In this document: positions 33,166 through 45,508 of the stretch, piece by piece
Layout: the number at the start of each line of letters is the position of its first letter
Position numbering within the stretch: position 1 is the first letter of the stretch
Notes under the pieces: generated by a model
Database searches by the model: none
What the model saw: the letters and a program-made list of their open reading frames with translations, nothing else
Told to the model about the DNA's origin: nothing
NCBI GenBank assembly: GCA_963920705.1
Contig: OY987239.1
Location: forward strand, 10,135,504 to 10,199,503
DNA length: 64,000 bases
Direction of reading: 5' to 3'
From: Odiellus spinosus
Lineage: Eukaryota > Arthropoda > Arachnida > Opiliones > Phalangiidae
Made by a program: the position numbers and the translations under genes

Positions 33166-33490
33166 CTCTTGCTTATCATAGTACAGGCAAATAATTTAAG
33201 GAGTGGGATTACCTAATTGTAGGTAGTTAGAATTTTAGTAATATGTTTTAGCTTTGCGGAGCTGTAAAATTGATTTTTATCAGCATTTGAAGCAAATTTT
33301 TTAAATATTTGTCTTGAAAACGTTTCAAATTATAATTTTGATTTAAATTTCTTTCGTATGATTAATGGCGTATTTAATTTTTACAACAAGGACATCTGTT
33401 AACTCAACACCCACCTTTAGATTTGCTAAATTGATTTGACATCCTTTCGTAAAAATAGGCGTACACCCTTAATTGATTTTAACACGCAGT
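33166..33490. other. Unique AT-rich sequence
   Basis: About 325 bp, nothing recognised. Confidence 0.4.
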
Positions 33491-34025
33491 AGAGCTCGGA
33501 ATTCGTATAATTTTTATTAATTGGATAAAATCTACTAAATTCTGTTATTCGTATATTTTAAGATATTTTATTTTCGGATAAATTGGTTGTAACTAAAACA
33601 ATGAAATTTCTATATTCGTATAATTGTTAAAAGGTTTACACGAAGATAAGCCTTCGCCGCTTTATCTACCTACAAATTACTCGTTTTCAAACGTATAACG
33701 ATGGATAAGAAATTCACATTTCCAGCCAGAATTAGTCTAAAATATAAGAAAAAAATTTCAAATTGACTTTTAATTCGAAGAATATAAATAAAACGACGAA
33801 ACTAAGATTTTAAATCATCTTTTTATTCGTTATTTTTCACGAAAATAAATTTTGAATGTTTTTTATCCGAACGTATAACGTCTATAATATTCTAAGATAA
33901 TGCCATTTTTGTTGGATAATAAAAACGGATATGGATTAGGTTTTTTTTACTTTATCTTCGAATAAGTTAACTCGAATTAAGTAGATTTTATCCAATTAAT
34001 AAAAATTATACGAATTCCGAGCTCT
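33491..34025 (+). mobile_element. TE-C copy with the right end grafted on the left
   Basis: The first ~55 bp (AGAGCTCGGAATTCGTATAA to CTACTAAATTCTG) are the inverted right end of TE-C, fused at TTCTG to the normal left interior (TTATTCGTATATTTT). The copy thus has long, near-perfect inverted ends. Confidence 0.88.
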
Positions 34026-34325
34026 AGTAATGTCCTAACATTAAAAGGTGGAGATATTGCTTTAGGCCAAAACCGGTGTAATGACCTCGAACTTAACTTA
34101 CATTGAAGCAATATATCAATTGAATTTCTTAATATTATCAAGTTTTTCCGGTCTTGGTATCACTGACTGAACATTTTAAATCAAACTTATTGATTGTATA
34201 ATAATTTTAAAATTTTCATTATAATTTTATTATTAATATATTTGATGTCAAAAGTCCATCACCTTATTCCATAGAAGTATGCAACACCCCGTAGCTTAAC
34301 ACTATCCGAGAAGGTCCAGTTTTAC
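34026..34325. other. Unique AT-rich sequence
   Basis: About 300 bp between TE-C and TE-E; nothing recognised. Confidence 0.4.
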
Positions 34326-34642
34326 CAAGAATCCATTCAGGTTCTATAAGAATATGGGAGGGCCGCGATTCAATAACCATCCTCCCAAACTTTGTAGCAA
34401 AAGTTCGTCCGCATCGAATCGATTTTTCAAGTAAATCGCTCCTGACATTATATTATTAACCCGCGCCACTAACGACCTTGTCGTAATATTTTGGGTAATA
34501 AAAATGGAGCCGACCGAAACAAGAACTAAGCGTACAAATGTTGCGAAAATTGCGGACGAACTTTTGTTACAAAGTTTGGGAGGATGGTACCAGAGGCTAA
34601 AGCTATGCTCCCATATTCTTATGGAACCTGAATGGATTCTTG
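34326..34642. mobile_element. TE-E copy 2
   Basis: Ends CAAGAATCCATTCAGGTTC and GAACCTGAATGGATTCTTG are perfect complements over 19 bp. The flanks (GTTTTAC, GTAATAT) do not form a direct duplication. Confidence 0.88.
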
Positions 34643-35156
34643 GTAATATCACATCGCTTAAAATTAAATTTTCTAGCTTGGCGTGAGACCATGGGTTGAA
34701 ATAATTATACCTTACACGTAATTAGACCCATTTCTATAAACGCGATTCTATTGAAACCTGAGGATACTCAAGATGGCGCGTAAATACGTCTATTATCTCT
34801 AACTCCCCGCTTTTAACTTGTATTGCTTCAACGTCAATGAACGAATATAGTGTTATTATAATACAATAAGTTGGGATGATAAACCCACTATTACCTGTTA
34901 GCAACGTCAAATGCTACGATGCCCTTGTAATTCAGTTACTCGTGGTCTCAGGTAAAGTTGGTATCACAGGCTGGTAACGGCTGTCGAAAGCCCTGTGGAG
35001 TGTGGGAAAAATTGGGGAGAATAAAGCCGACCAGATTAACACAAAAGAAGCAAAAGGAGCTATAGGGATTGGAGGGTAGACTGGTGGGTGAGCGTCAAAG
35101 AAAAACCGCGTACGTCACACCAATAACACCAACAAGATGGGGTTACGTGATATCGA
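34643..35156. other. Unique sequence
   Basis: About 510 bp, no repeat partner or coding frame. Confidence 0.4.
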
Positions 35157-35557
35157 TTGGCCGATATTTTATTTTCGGATAAATTGTTTGTAACTAAAAC
35201 AATGAAATTTCGTTATTCGTATAATTGTTAAAAGGTTTACCCGAAGATAAGCCTTCGCCGCTTTATCTACCTACAAATTACTCGTTTTCAAACGTATAAC
35301 GATGGATAAGAAAATTCACGTTTCCAGCCAGAATTAGTCTAAAATATAAGAAAAAATTTCAAATTGACTTTTAATTCGAAGAATATAAATAAAACGACGA
35401 AACTAAGATTTTAAATCATCTTTTTATTCGTTATTTTTCACGAAAATAAATTTTGAATGTTTTTTTTATCCGAACGTATAACGCTGATAATATTCTAAGA
35501 TAAGGTCATTTTTGGATAAAAACGGATATGGATTATGATTATACAAATTCCTAGCTC
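35157..35557 (+). mobile_element. TE-C copy with internal deletion near right end
   Basis: The consensus is followed from GATATTTTATTTTCGGATAA to AACGGATATGGATTA, then jumps to ATTATACAAATTCCTAGCTCT, skipping about 100 bp. Confidence 0.85.
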
Positions 35558-35761
35558 TAATCCATGACGCACTTATTTGAAAAATATTATCTTAGCATTC
35601 ATTTCAATTTAACTTTATCATGACTGTTTTTCTTCGGAAGATTTCTGCTCGCGACACCCCAAATAAGAGAGGCGTATGGTCCTTGCAACTTTTATTTGGC
35701 CCCCCTAACTAGTAACCAAACTCTAACTACATCATGTAGTGACAAACTTTATCAGTATAGC

Positions 35762-36098
35762 CAGAAGTATATGAAACCCTCCTTTGAAGTCTACTACTCT
35801 AATGTTCCATATAGCGCTCCTGTCTGTATGGGTAAAATTCCCAATTTTAGGAGATCGGAGGGGTCCTACTTCATACCCCCTGTCTACGGAAAATTGGAAA
35901 TTCTCTCTCTCCACAAACGACGACGTTTGGTTGACGAACTCAAAGGTTGCTAGAGATATTCGCTGGACGAACTCCCGCTCCGAAAATATCTACCGTTAGG
36001 AGGCGTACGAATCGCGCTTTTTGAGAATAACCCATACAGAGAGGGGTAGACAAGACCCGGGAGTAATAGACTTCAAAGGAGGGTTTCATCGGCTTCTG
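35762..36098 (-). mobile_element. TE-A copy 10
   Basis: Complete; left end CAGAAGTATATG, right end CATCGGCTTCTG; direct 7-bp duplication GTATAGC. Confidence 0.95.
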
Positions 36099-36509
36099 GT
36101 ATAGCTCTAAATATCCTTCAATGTAGGCTTTGTACGAGATGTACTTTCGATTTGAATCATTCGTTAGAAGTTCCTCTTTATTGGAGCCGTCCGATCTGTT
36201 ATTTTTGCCATCTGTGCTGGGCAGGAAATTGCTTTTAGATTTTTTTTTATTTCTATTAACACATTGTTCGTGTTGTTAATGTTAATGAATCTATCTTAGG
36301 GGAACAGGAAATAACTCGTATGTGATGAATACTCTCCCGAAATACTATGAAACTCGTTACGGTAAACATTTCGGACTTTATTTAGTCACTGTTGTTAATT
36401 TAACACTGTCAAGAGAATCCTTACACGAACTCTCCCAGGACGTTCGGTGCAATTTTTCGTTTTTAAAGTCATCATGTTACAGATTTCCCACGAAAACCAA
36501 ATAAAATTT
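36099..36509. other. Unique sequence
   Basis: About 410 bp with a 60-codon frame lacking any recognisable motif. Confidence 0.4.
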
Positions 36510-37925
36510 AAACAGGGTATTTGGAAATTGGCCCAAAAGGTCTGGGAATTTGGAAATTGGCCCAAAAGGTCTGGGAATTTGGAAATTGGCCCAAAAGGTC
36601 TGGGAATTTGGAAATTGGCCCAAAAGGTCTGGGAATTTGGAAATTGGCCCAAAAGGTCTGGGAATTTGGAAATTGGCCCGAAAGGTCTGGGAATTTGGAA
36701 ATTGGCCCGAAAGGTCTGGGAATTTGGAAATTGGCCCGAAAGGTCTGGGAATTTGGAAATTGGCCCGAAAGGTCTGGGAATTTGGAAATTGGCCCGAAAG
36801 GTCTGGGAATTTGGAAATTGGCCCGAAAGGTCTGGGAATTTGGAAATTGGCCCGAAAGGTCTGGGAATTTGGAAATTGGCCCGAAAGGTCTGGGAATTTG
36901 GAAATTGGCCCGAAAGGTCTGGGAATTTGGAAATTGGCCCGAAAGGTCTGGGAATTTGGAAATCGGCCCGAAAGGTCTGGGAATTTGGAAATCGGCCCAA
37001 AAGGTCAGGGAATTTGGAAATCGGCCCAAAAGGTCAGGGAATTTGGAAATCGGCCCAAAAGGTCAGGGAATTTGGAAATCGGCCCAAAAGGTCAGGGAAT
37101 TTGGAAATCGGCCCAAAAGGTCAGGGAATTTGGAAATCAGCCCAAAAGGTCAGGGAATTTGGAAATCAGCCCAAAAGGTCAGGGAATTTGGAAATCAGCC
37201 CAAAAGGTCAGGGAATTTGGAAATCAGCCCAAAAGGTCAGGGAATTTGGAAATCAGCCCAAAAGGTCAGGGAATTTGGAAATCAGCCCAAAAGGTCAGGG
37301 AATTTGGAAATCAGCCCAAAAGGTCAGGGAATTTGGAAATCAGCCCGAAAGTCAGGGAATTTGGAAATCAGCCCGAAAGTCAGGGAATTTGGAAATCAGC
37401 CCGAAAGTCAGGGAATTTGGAAATCAGCCCGAAAGTCAGGGAATTTGGAAATCAGCCCGAAAGTCAGGGAATTTGGAAATCAGCCCGAAAGTCAGGGAAT
37501 TTGGAAATTGGCCCTAAAGGTCAGGGAAAAGTCAGGGAATTTGGAAATCAGCCTTTAAGGTCGGGGAAAAGTCAGTAAATTTGGAAATTCGGCCCGAAAG
37601 GTCATGGAAAAGTCAGTGAATTTGGAAATTGGCCCAAAAGGTCAGGGAAAAGCTAGGGAATTTGGAAATTGCTCCAAAAGATCAGGGGAAAATAAGGGAA
37701 TTTGGAAATTGGCCCAAAAGATCAGGGAAATTTCAGGGAATAGTAAGGGAATTTGTAAATTGGCTCAAAAGGTCGGGGAAAAGTCAAGGAACTTGGAAAT
37801 TCCCCCAAAAGGTCAAGGGAAAATAAGGGAATTTGGAAATTGGCCCAAAAGATCAGGGAAATTTCAGGGAATAGTCAGGGAATTTGTAAATTGGCTCAAA
37901 AGGTCGGGGGAATAGTCAGGGAATA
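36510..37925. repeat. 29-bp minisatellite, about 48 copies, with a stepwise variant gradient
   Basis: The unit is GGGAATTTGGAAATTGGCCC plus AAAAGGTCT. Blocks run in order: TTGGCCCAAAAGGTCT, TTGGCCCGAAAGGTCT, TCGGCCCGAAAGGTCT, TCGGCCCAAAAGGTCA, TCAGCCCAAAAGGTCA, TCAGCCCGAAAGTCA (28 bp), then irregular longer units to 37,925. Frames of up to 356 codons are open on both strands because the unit lacks stops in every frame of one strand; these are not genes. Confidence 0.97.
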
Positions 37926-38310
37926 TGTTTGGCATGGTGATCCCGAAAATAAATCCAATATCTTATAGTTTTCCTTTAATGAGAGATGTTTTAGCGAACG
38001 GTCGTTTCGGTTAAGTATACTGAACGAACTCTTTGGATCACTGGGCTGTTTCCTTGTATATCTTAGCTTCTCTAATTGGAGTCCGGGCGTCCGCTTTTCA
38101 TTTGCCATTTCCCCTAGTGTGTTCCGTTTAAATTTTTTTTTTTCTTGTCAATGCCGAGATTTTATTACTTAGCGACTCGTAGAAGGGAGTTTGTTGTAAC
38201 TAGGAGTAATGAGGGTTTGCCGTTGTTAATTATATATTCTAGGAAAGGTTCATATATCGCCTGTTTCGTTTTTAACGATCCAAGGCCTTGACATAAACAA
38301 ACGAGAAACT
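37926..38310. other. Unique sequence
   Basis: About 385 bp, nothing recognised. Confidence 0.4.
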
Positions 38311-38806
38311 AGAGCTCGGAATCGGATATCCATTATCTTCTGTTATTCGTATATTTTCCGATAAATTGTAACTAAAAAATGAAATTTCTATATTCGTATA
38401 ATTGTTAAAAAGTTTACCCGAAGATAAGCCTTCGCCGCTTTATCTACCTAAAAAATTACTCGTTTTCAAACGTATAACGATGGATAAGAAATTCACGTTT
38501 CCAGCCAGAATTAGTCTAAAATATAAGAAAAAATTTCAAAATTGACTTTAAATTCGAAGAATATAAATAAAACGACGAAACTAAGATTTTAAATCATCTT
38601 TTTATTCGTTATTTTTCACGAAAATAAATTTTGAATGTTTTTTATCCGAACGTATAACGTCTATAATATTCTAAGATAAGATGCCATTTTTGGATAAAAA
38701 CGGATATGGATTACGTTATTTTACTTATCGTGGAATAAGTTAACTCGAATGAAAAATAGTCTAATATTATACATCAGAATTTAGTAGATTTTATCCAATT
38801 AAAATT
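38311..38806 (+). mobile_element. TE-C copy with intact left end
   Basis: Starts AGAGCTCGGAATCGGATATC and stops at TTTTATCCAATTAAAA, lacking the right terminus. Confidence 0.87.
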
Positions 38807-38926
38807 AATTAATTTTTCATACATAATATTAAATCCCTTAAGGAATAATCTCTATAGATAACTCCCCTTTAAACCTTGTATATAGATAAGTCTGCGATTG
38901 TTGAATATATCGCTTTATATAATTAC

Positions 38927-39262
38927 CAGAAGCCGATGAAACCCTCCTTTGAAGTCTATTACTCCCGGGTCTTGTCTACCCCTCTTTGTATGGGTTAGTT
39001 TCAAAAAGCGCGATTCGTACGCCTCCTAACGGTAGATATTTTCGGAGCGGGAGTTCGTCCAGCGAATATCTCTAGCAGCCTTGGAGTTCGTCAAAAAAAC
39101 GTCGTCGTTTGTGGAGAGAGAATTTCCAATTTTCCGTAGACAGGGGGGTATGAAGTAGGACCCCTCCGATCTCGTAAAATCGTGAATTTTACCCATACAG
39201 AGAGGCGCGCTATATGGAACATTAGAGTAGTAGACTTCAAAGGAGGGTTTCATCGGCTTCTG
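38927..39262 (+). mobile_element. TE-A copy 11
   Basis: Complete copy with direct 7-bp duplication TAATTAC. Confidence 0.95.
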
Positions 39263-39657
39263 TAATTACTTGAGATGAGTGAGTGCATCGAGACGGAACC
39301 TTATATTAGATCTATTTCGTTCCGCTCGTTTCATTCCCACACTCATTAACCTATTAGCGCCTCTTCATCGAGAGAATAAGTCTTTTAACTAAATATAAAA
39401 TGAATAGCCTGTCTTCGTGAAATCTTTCTATAATTTATTATCAAACTTGAAGAGAAAAATGATTATCTCACGATGGTGCCGAAACCCGGGACATTGACTA
39501 ATGTTTGTCGAGTCTGTCAGCGTTTCACGACTTCATGAGAGTAGATAAAGATAGGTCTGAGAGCAACTAAGAGCTCTCTGCGTTTAGACAATAGTTATAG
39601 TTCAGACGATAATTATATTACAATGAAAGATTGGTGAAAGTCGCCTCCATATATAAT
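39263..39657. other. Unique sequence between two TE-A copies
   Basis: About 395 bp without recognisable features. Confidence 0.4.
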
Positions 39658-39996
39658 CAGAAGTAGATGAAACCCTCCTTTGAAGTCTACTACTCTAATG
39701 TTCGATATAGTGCTCCTCTCTGTATGGGTAAAATTCCCAATTTTACGAGATCGGAGGGGTCCTACTTCATACCCCCCTGACTACGGAAAATTGGAAATTC
39801 TCTCTCTCCACAAACGACGACGTTTTTTTTGACGAACTCCGAGGCTGCTAGAGATATTCGCTCGACGAGCTCCCGCTCCGAAAATATCTACCGTTAGGAG
39901 GCGTACGAATCGCGTTTTTTGAAACTAACCCATACAGAGAGGGGTAGACAAGACCAGGGAGGAATAGACTTCAAAGGAGGGTTTCATCGGCTTCTG
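39658..39996 (-). mobile_element. TE-A copy 12
   Basis: Complete copy; left end CAGAAGTAGATG; direct 7-bp duplication ATATAAT. Confidence 0.95.
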
Positions 39997-40521
39997 ATAT
40001 AATGAAATAACATTACAGATGATGATGGGCCCATAACATTGAACGCTATCGCGTTCATAGAATAAGTCAATAATATTCTTTGGAAAAATTGTGAACTTGA
40101 CTTGATTCTGACGCGTTCAATCACGTGATAAGGTGGCTTTCGCGCGGTTGTTTTAGTAAAAGTACTTCAAAACGTTTTTTCGCATGAAAATTACGATAAT
40201 ATAACACTTAAATATAAATATTTAAGCTTAATTTATTATCATTAAGCCTAAAAAAATAAATTTAATACTTAAGTGTTATAATTAAAATCATAAGCCTATT
40301 AATTTACCCGTAAGTTACAAAGGAGGGTTTTAACGTTAAGCTAATGATTGGCCAATCTTACGACCCAAATCCATCTAGTAATGGTAACTTGAAACTCTCC
40401 CAATGCGTGCTATGACTTCCTGTCAAGAGGAATGAGGTGTGGTAGGGAGAATTATCTAGGTTTTTCCCGCGAGATGGCGTAGGGCTACAAATTTCTATCT
40501 CTCCTGTATAGTGCATGCTGA
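39997..40521. other. Unique sequence with a short inverted repeat
   Basis: ATAATATAACACTTAA near 40,195 is inverted as TTAAGTGTTATAATTA near 40,265. This could be a small unclassified inverted element; there is no second copy. Confidence 0.45.
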
Positions 40522-40757
40522 CAAGAAGGATCAGACAAGGAGAGGAAAAGTTGGGCTGCGTTGAGTTAGAGAGAGAAGAGCCAACCTCCCACTTGGGTGG
40601 AAAGGGGGGATAGGAAATTCTCGAGGTGAACTGTTGTCACGTGACAACAATTTACCACGAAACGTCTCTACACCCGTTTTCCCAGAGTGGGTGTTTAGGC
40701 CGACGCAGTAGTAACCGCGCCGTTCCCACTTTTCCTCTCCTTGTCTGATCCTTCTTG
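40522..40757. mobile_element. TE-F copy 1
   Basis: Ends CAAGAAGGATCAGACAAGG and CCTTGTCTGATCCTTCTTG, with direct 7-bp duplication ATGCTGA. The centre contains the perfect 18-bp palindrome TGTTGTCACGTGACAACA at 40,632-40,649. Confidence 0.9.
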
Positions 40758-41550
40758 ATGCTGAATACGAAGGGCTCTATAGGGTGAAGAAATTTCTACA
40801 GTAAAATCAATTTTTTTTTTATTAATCCTTAATATTTCTGTTGTTTTAAAAATTACGTTTACATTTAACTGTTATGACGATGTTTTCTAGTTTGGATGGT
40901 AATATTCTATCTTATCTTAACTTATCTTTAACAATTTTTAGTGTTTATCTTTAAGGAAGCTGTCAGGTTGTTTAATTAATTTCATTCAAAGCAAAGTTAA
41001 CAATGAAGATAAGCAAGCGTTTTACCGTTTTCTCTGAAAGTTTAGCTACCTGTAATAAGTTTGGGTAAATATTTGTCAGCGATAAGATTCAAATTGCCGG
41101 GTCCCTAAGCAAACATACTGGGTTTATGTCTTCAAGGACCACTGACCCATGAAAAGCCAAATTAGTTTATATTAATTTTAATATTCGGGATGTCTTGATG
41201 AATTAGGATTTGTGTATTTTAAACTCACTCGATAATAAATAATGGTTGGGATCGTTTTACCAAGCTTGAACAATAGATTCAACCCTTTTCCGATTTGTAA
41301 ATATTTTAACACGTCTTATCTTCGTGAGATAAAAACACCCAGTTCTATATCTCTCCCAAAAACTCCTCTATCTAGAATTTCAATTTGATTTCGCTTCGTC
41401 AACCGTGAAATCAAACGAAAGTTATTTCACTCCTTCGCTTTCTTTCACCCTCCCCTTTCTCTTCTTTATGAACTTCAAAGGGAGACCGAAAATGAAATCA
41501 AGAACGCATTTAATGTAAATCTCTGAGAGAGGAAAGAGGGAATTTATAAT
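40758..41550. other. Unique AT-rich sequence
   Basis: About 790 bp. No repeat partner and no credible coding frame. Confidence 0.4.
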
Positions 41551-42083
41551 TGATTCTTATCTCTCTGGGGAGAGTCGACTTTGATTCTTATCTCTCTGGG
41601 GAGAGTCGACTTTGATTCTTATCTCTCTGGGGAGAGTCGACTTTGATTCGCGTCTCTCTGGGGAGAGTCGACTTTGATTCGCGTCTCTCTTCGGGAGAGT
41701 CGACTTTGATTCGTGTCTCTCTTCGGGAGAGTCGACTTTGATTCGTATATCTCTCTCGGGAGAGTCGACTTTGATTCGTATATCTCTCTCGGGAGAGTCG
41801 ACTTTGATTCTTATATCTCTCTCGGGAGAGTCGACTTTGATTCGTATCTCTCTCTCGGGAGAGTCGACTTTGATTCGTATATCTCTCTCGGGAGAGTTGA
41901 CATTGATTCGTGTCTCTCTTCGGGATAATCGACTTTGATTCGTGTCTCTCTCTCGGGAGAATCGACTTTGATTCTGTCTCTCTCTCGGGAGAGTCGACTT
42001 TGATTCGTGTCTCTCTCTGGGGAGAGTCGACTTTGATTCGTATATCTCTCTCTGGGGAGAGTCGACTTTGATTCGTATCTCTA
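41551..42083. repeat. 31-34-bp minisatellite (AGTCGACT unit), about 17 copies
   Basis: The unit is GAGAGTCGACTTTGATTC plus a CT-rich spacer (TTATCTCTCTGGG, GTATATCTCTCTCGG and the like) whose length varies from copy to copy. Most units carry the perfect 8-bp palindrome AGTCGACT. The first units are most alike. Confidence 0.95.
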
Positions 42084-42408
42084 AGTGGCGACCTCTAGAG
42101 AAATATCACCAATGGTTGATTCCCTATCTCAAATATGTGAACTTCCCTTCGTGTCGAAACTGGGTTCAGAGTTTTTTTCATATATATTTCTTAATTTTGA
42201 GTCTTCCTTTAATGTAGGCACGATATTCTCCCCTGTGTATGGAAAGTTAAACTAGCTTTGCCCTTTCTTCTATCTTTTCTACGTCAGTGTAAAAAAATAG
42301 CAGTGTTAAAATTGGACGACGCGCCAAATCAATTTTCATCTAAGTTTTCCTAATTCCTAGAAAACAAGTTGGATTACGATGTACATAATGGTTTTACTCG
42401 CGTTATCT
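42084..42408. other. Unique sequence between two minisatellites
   Basis: About 325 bp, nothing recognised. Confidence 0.4.
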
Positions 42409-44286
42409 TTGCCAAAGATTTTGAGATATCGCGATCTTTGCCAAAGATTTTGAGATATCGCGATCTTTGCCAAAGATTGTGGGTACCGCGATCTTTGCCA
42501 AAAGATTGTGGGTATCGCGATCTTTGCCAAAAGATTGTGGGTATCGCGATCTTTGCCAAAAGATTGTGGGTATCGCGATCTTTGCCAAAAGATTGTGGGT
42601 ATCGCGATCTTTGCCAAAAGATTGTGGGTATCGCGATCTTTGCCAAAAGATTGTGGGTATCGCGATCTTTGCCAAAAGATTGTGGGTATCGCGATCTTTG
42701 CCAAAAGATTGTGGGTATCGCGATCTTTGCCAAAAGATTGTGGGTATCGCGATCTTTGCCAAAAGATTGTGGGTATCGCGATCTTTGCCAAAAGATTGTG
42801 GGTATCGCGATCTTTGCCAAAAGATTGTGGGTATCGCGATCTTTGCCAAAAGATTGTGGGTATCGCGATCTTTGCCAAAAGATTGTGGGTATCGCGATCT
42901 TTGCCAAAAGATTGTGGGTATCGCGATCTTTGCCAAAAGATTGTGGGTATCGCGATCTTTGCCAAAAGATTGTGGGTATCGCGATCTTTGCCAAAAGATT
43001 GTGGGTATCGCGATCTTTGCCAAAAGATTGTGGGTATCGCGATCTTTGCCAAAGATTTTGAGATATCGCGATCTTTGCCAAAGATTTTGAGATATCGCGA
43101 TCTTTGCCAAAGATTTTGAGATATCGCGATCTTTGCCAAAGATTTTCGGTATCGCGATCTTTGCCAAAGATTTTCGGTATCGCGATCTTTGCCAAAAGAT
43201 TTTTGGTATCGCGATCTTTGCCAAAGATTTTGGGTATCACGATCTTTGCCAAAGATTTTGGGTATCACGATCTTTGCCAAAGATTTTGAGATATCGCGAT
43301 CTTTGCCAAAGATTTTGAGATATCGCGATCTTTGCCAAAGATTTTGAGATATCGCGATCTTTGCCAAAGATTTTGAGATATCGCGATCTTTGCCAAAGAT
43401 TTTGAGATATCGCGATCTTTGCCAAAGATTTTGAGATATCGCGATCTTTGCCAAAGATTTTGAGATATCGCGATCTTTGCCAAAGATTTTGAGATATCGC
43501 GATCTTTGCCAAAGATTTTGAGATATCGCGATCTTTGCCAAAGATTTTGAGATATCGCGATCTTTGCCAAAGATTTTGAGATATCGCGATCTTTGCCAAA
43601 GATTTTGAGATATCGCGATCTTTGCCAAAGATTTTGAGATATCGCGATCTTTGCCAAAGATTTTGAGATATCGCGATCTTTGCCAAAGATTTTGAGATAT
43701 CGCGATCTTTGCCAAAGATTTTGAGATATCGCGATCTTTGCCAAAGATTTTGAGATATCGCGATCTTTGCCAAAGATTTTGAGATATCGCGATCTTTGCC
43801 AAAGATTTTGAGATATCGCGATCTTTGCCAAAGATTTTGAGATATCGCGATCTTTGCCAAAGATTTTGAGATATCGCGATCTTTGCCAAAGATTTTGAGA
43901 TATCGCGATCTTTGCCAAAGATTTTGAGATATCGCGATCTTTGCCAAAGATTTTGAGATATCGCGATCTTTGCCAAAGATTTTGAGATATCGCGATCTTT
44001 GCCAAAGATTTTGGGGTATCGCGATCTTTGCCAAAGATTTTGAGATATCGCGATCTTTGCCAAAGATTTTGAGATATCGCGATCTTTGCCAAAGATTTTG
44101 AGATATCGCGATCTTTGCCAAAGATTTTGAGATATCGCGATCTTTGCCAAAGATTTTGAGATATCGCGATCTTTGCCAAAGATTTTGAGATATCGCGATC
44201 TTTGCCAAAGATTTTGGGTATCGCGATCTTTGCCAAAGATTTTGAGATATCGCGATCTTTGCCAAAGATTGTAGATATCGCGTTCA
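42409..44286. repeat. 29-bp minisatellite (ATCGCGAT unit), about 65 copies in two homogenised blocks
   Basis: Two unit types of equal length: TTTGCCAAAGATTTTGAG plus ATATCGCGATC, and TTTGCCAAAAGATTGTGG plus GTATCGCGATC. The second type forms a near-perfect block at about 42,470-43,035; the first type flanks it on both sides and forms a near-perfect block at 43,270-44,200. A mixed transition zone lies between. All units share the 8-bp palindrome ATCGCGAT. Frames of up to 648 codons are repeat artefacts. Confidence 0.97.
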
Positions 44287-44763
44287 AACAAATACTTGCC
44301 CAAGGCAAGTAGCCTTTTTTTTCCTTTTTGCTGTCATGAACATCGCAATCAAAATAAATAATTTTCAAGAAATCTAGAAAAACTTGGTTGGAGAAAAAAG
44401 TGTAAGAAAAAAAACGTTGAGTTTGAGTTAAAAAAAAACTCTTAGGGGTTTCCACTCCTCAATCCACGGGCCATTAAACTTCAAGCTCCCAATAATTCTT
44501 GCCATTTCTTCCTTATAAATGTAAAACCATGGAGTATAGATGAATGAAGAAGAAACTTTACTTGTCCAAAATATTTTCAGCGACTAACCCCCTTTACCCT
44601 AAGATGAAATGAATCTATTTCACCTTGAATTTGCAGTACACCTTAACTTAAGTTTAATTTTCTCCAGTTAAGAAATGTATATTATAATGAAGATGTCGCC
44701 ACGATAGAGCCGCCACCTTCTGGCCTACAGTGTGCCCACCCGCTGAATAACATAAGATAATGC
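44287..44763. other. Unique sequence
   Basis: About 475 bp, nothing recognised. Confidence 0.4.
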
Positions 44764-45089
44764 CAGAAGCCGATGAAACCCTCCTCTGAAGTCTATTACT
44801 CCCGGGTCTTGTCTACCCCACTCTGTATGGGTTAGTTTCAAAAAGCGCGATTCGTACGCCTCCTAACGGTAGATATTTTCGGAACGGGAGTTCGTCCAGC
44901 CTTGGAGTTCGTCAAAAAAAACGTCGTCGTTTGTGGAGAGAGAGAATTTCCAATTTTCCGTAGACAGGGGGGGGGTATGAAGTAGGACCCCTCCAATCTC
45001 GTAAAATTGTGAATTTTACCCATACAGAGAGGAGCGCTATATGGAACATTAGAGTAGTAGACTTCAAAGGAGGGTTTCATCGGCTTCTG
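44764..45089 (+). mobile_element. TE-A copy 13 with small internal deletion
   Basis: Complete ends with direct 7-bp duplication ATAATGC. The block after GTTCGTCCAG is shortened by about 15 bp compared with other copies. Confidence 0.93.
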
Positions 45090-45508
45090 ATAATGCTTAT
45101 CCAATTCCGAGCACTATAATTTAATTTTTATGAGGTTTTTAACATCGTGTAATGGTCTAAAAATAATTTGCCTTGATTCCTCTACGGTTTTAAAGAGATT
45201 ATGTAACAATCCGCCGTGTCATTTTCTCATTATGCAAATTCCGGTTGAGCATGGGTTATATAATCTTGAATATATTTTGTATGCATAGCAATTCGTGTAG
45301 GGAAAGTGCACAGGTGATTTGGTTGTCTGACAGTCGCGCCGGGGCTCTTGATTGATGACACCCATACAAGGAGCTATAACCCCAGGAAACGTGGTTTCTA
45401 TGACAACGGCCCCAATGGGATTAATCCCCTGCTCCATACACACCCCGATTTATCTAAGGTTCAAGGGACAATGACAAAGAAACCTACCTGAAATTGAAAT
45501 TTTAAAAA
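45090..45508. other. Unique sequence
   Basis: About 420 bp with a 74-codon reverse frame of no recognisable family. Confidence 0.4.

Noticed and set aside
36447-37578. Open frames of 342-356 codons (forward) and 173-201 codons (reverse)
   Set aside because: Both strands of the 29-bp array are open in several frames, as expected for repeats without stops.
42357-44455. Open frames up to 648 codons on the reverse strand
   Set aside because: Generated by a stop-free 29-bp unit that cycles through the three frames. The frame shift between copies and the presence of equally open frames on the forward strand argue against coding.
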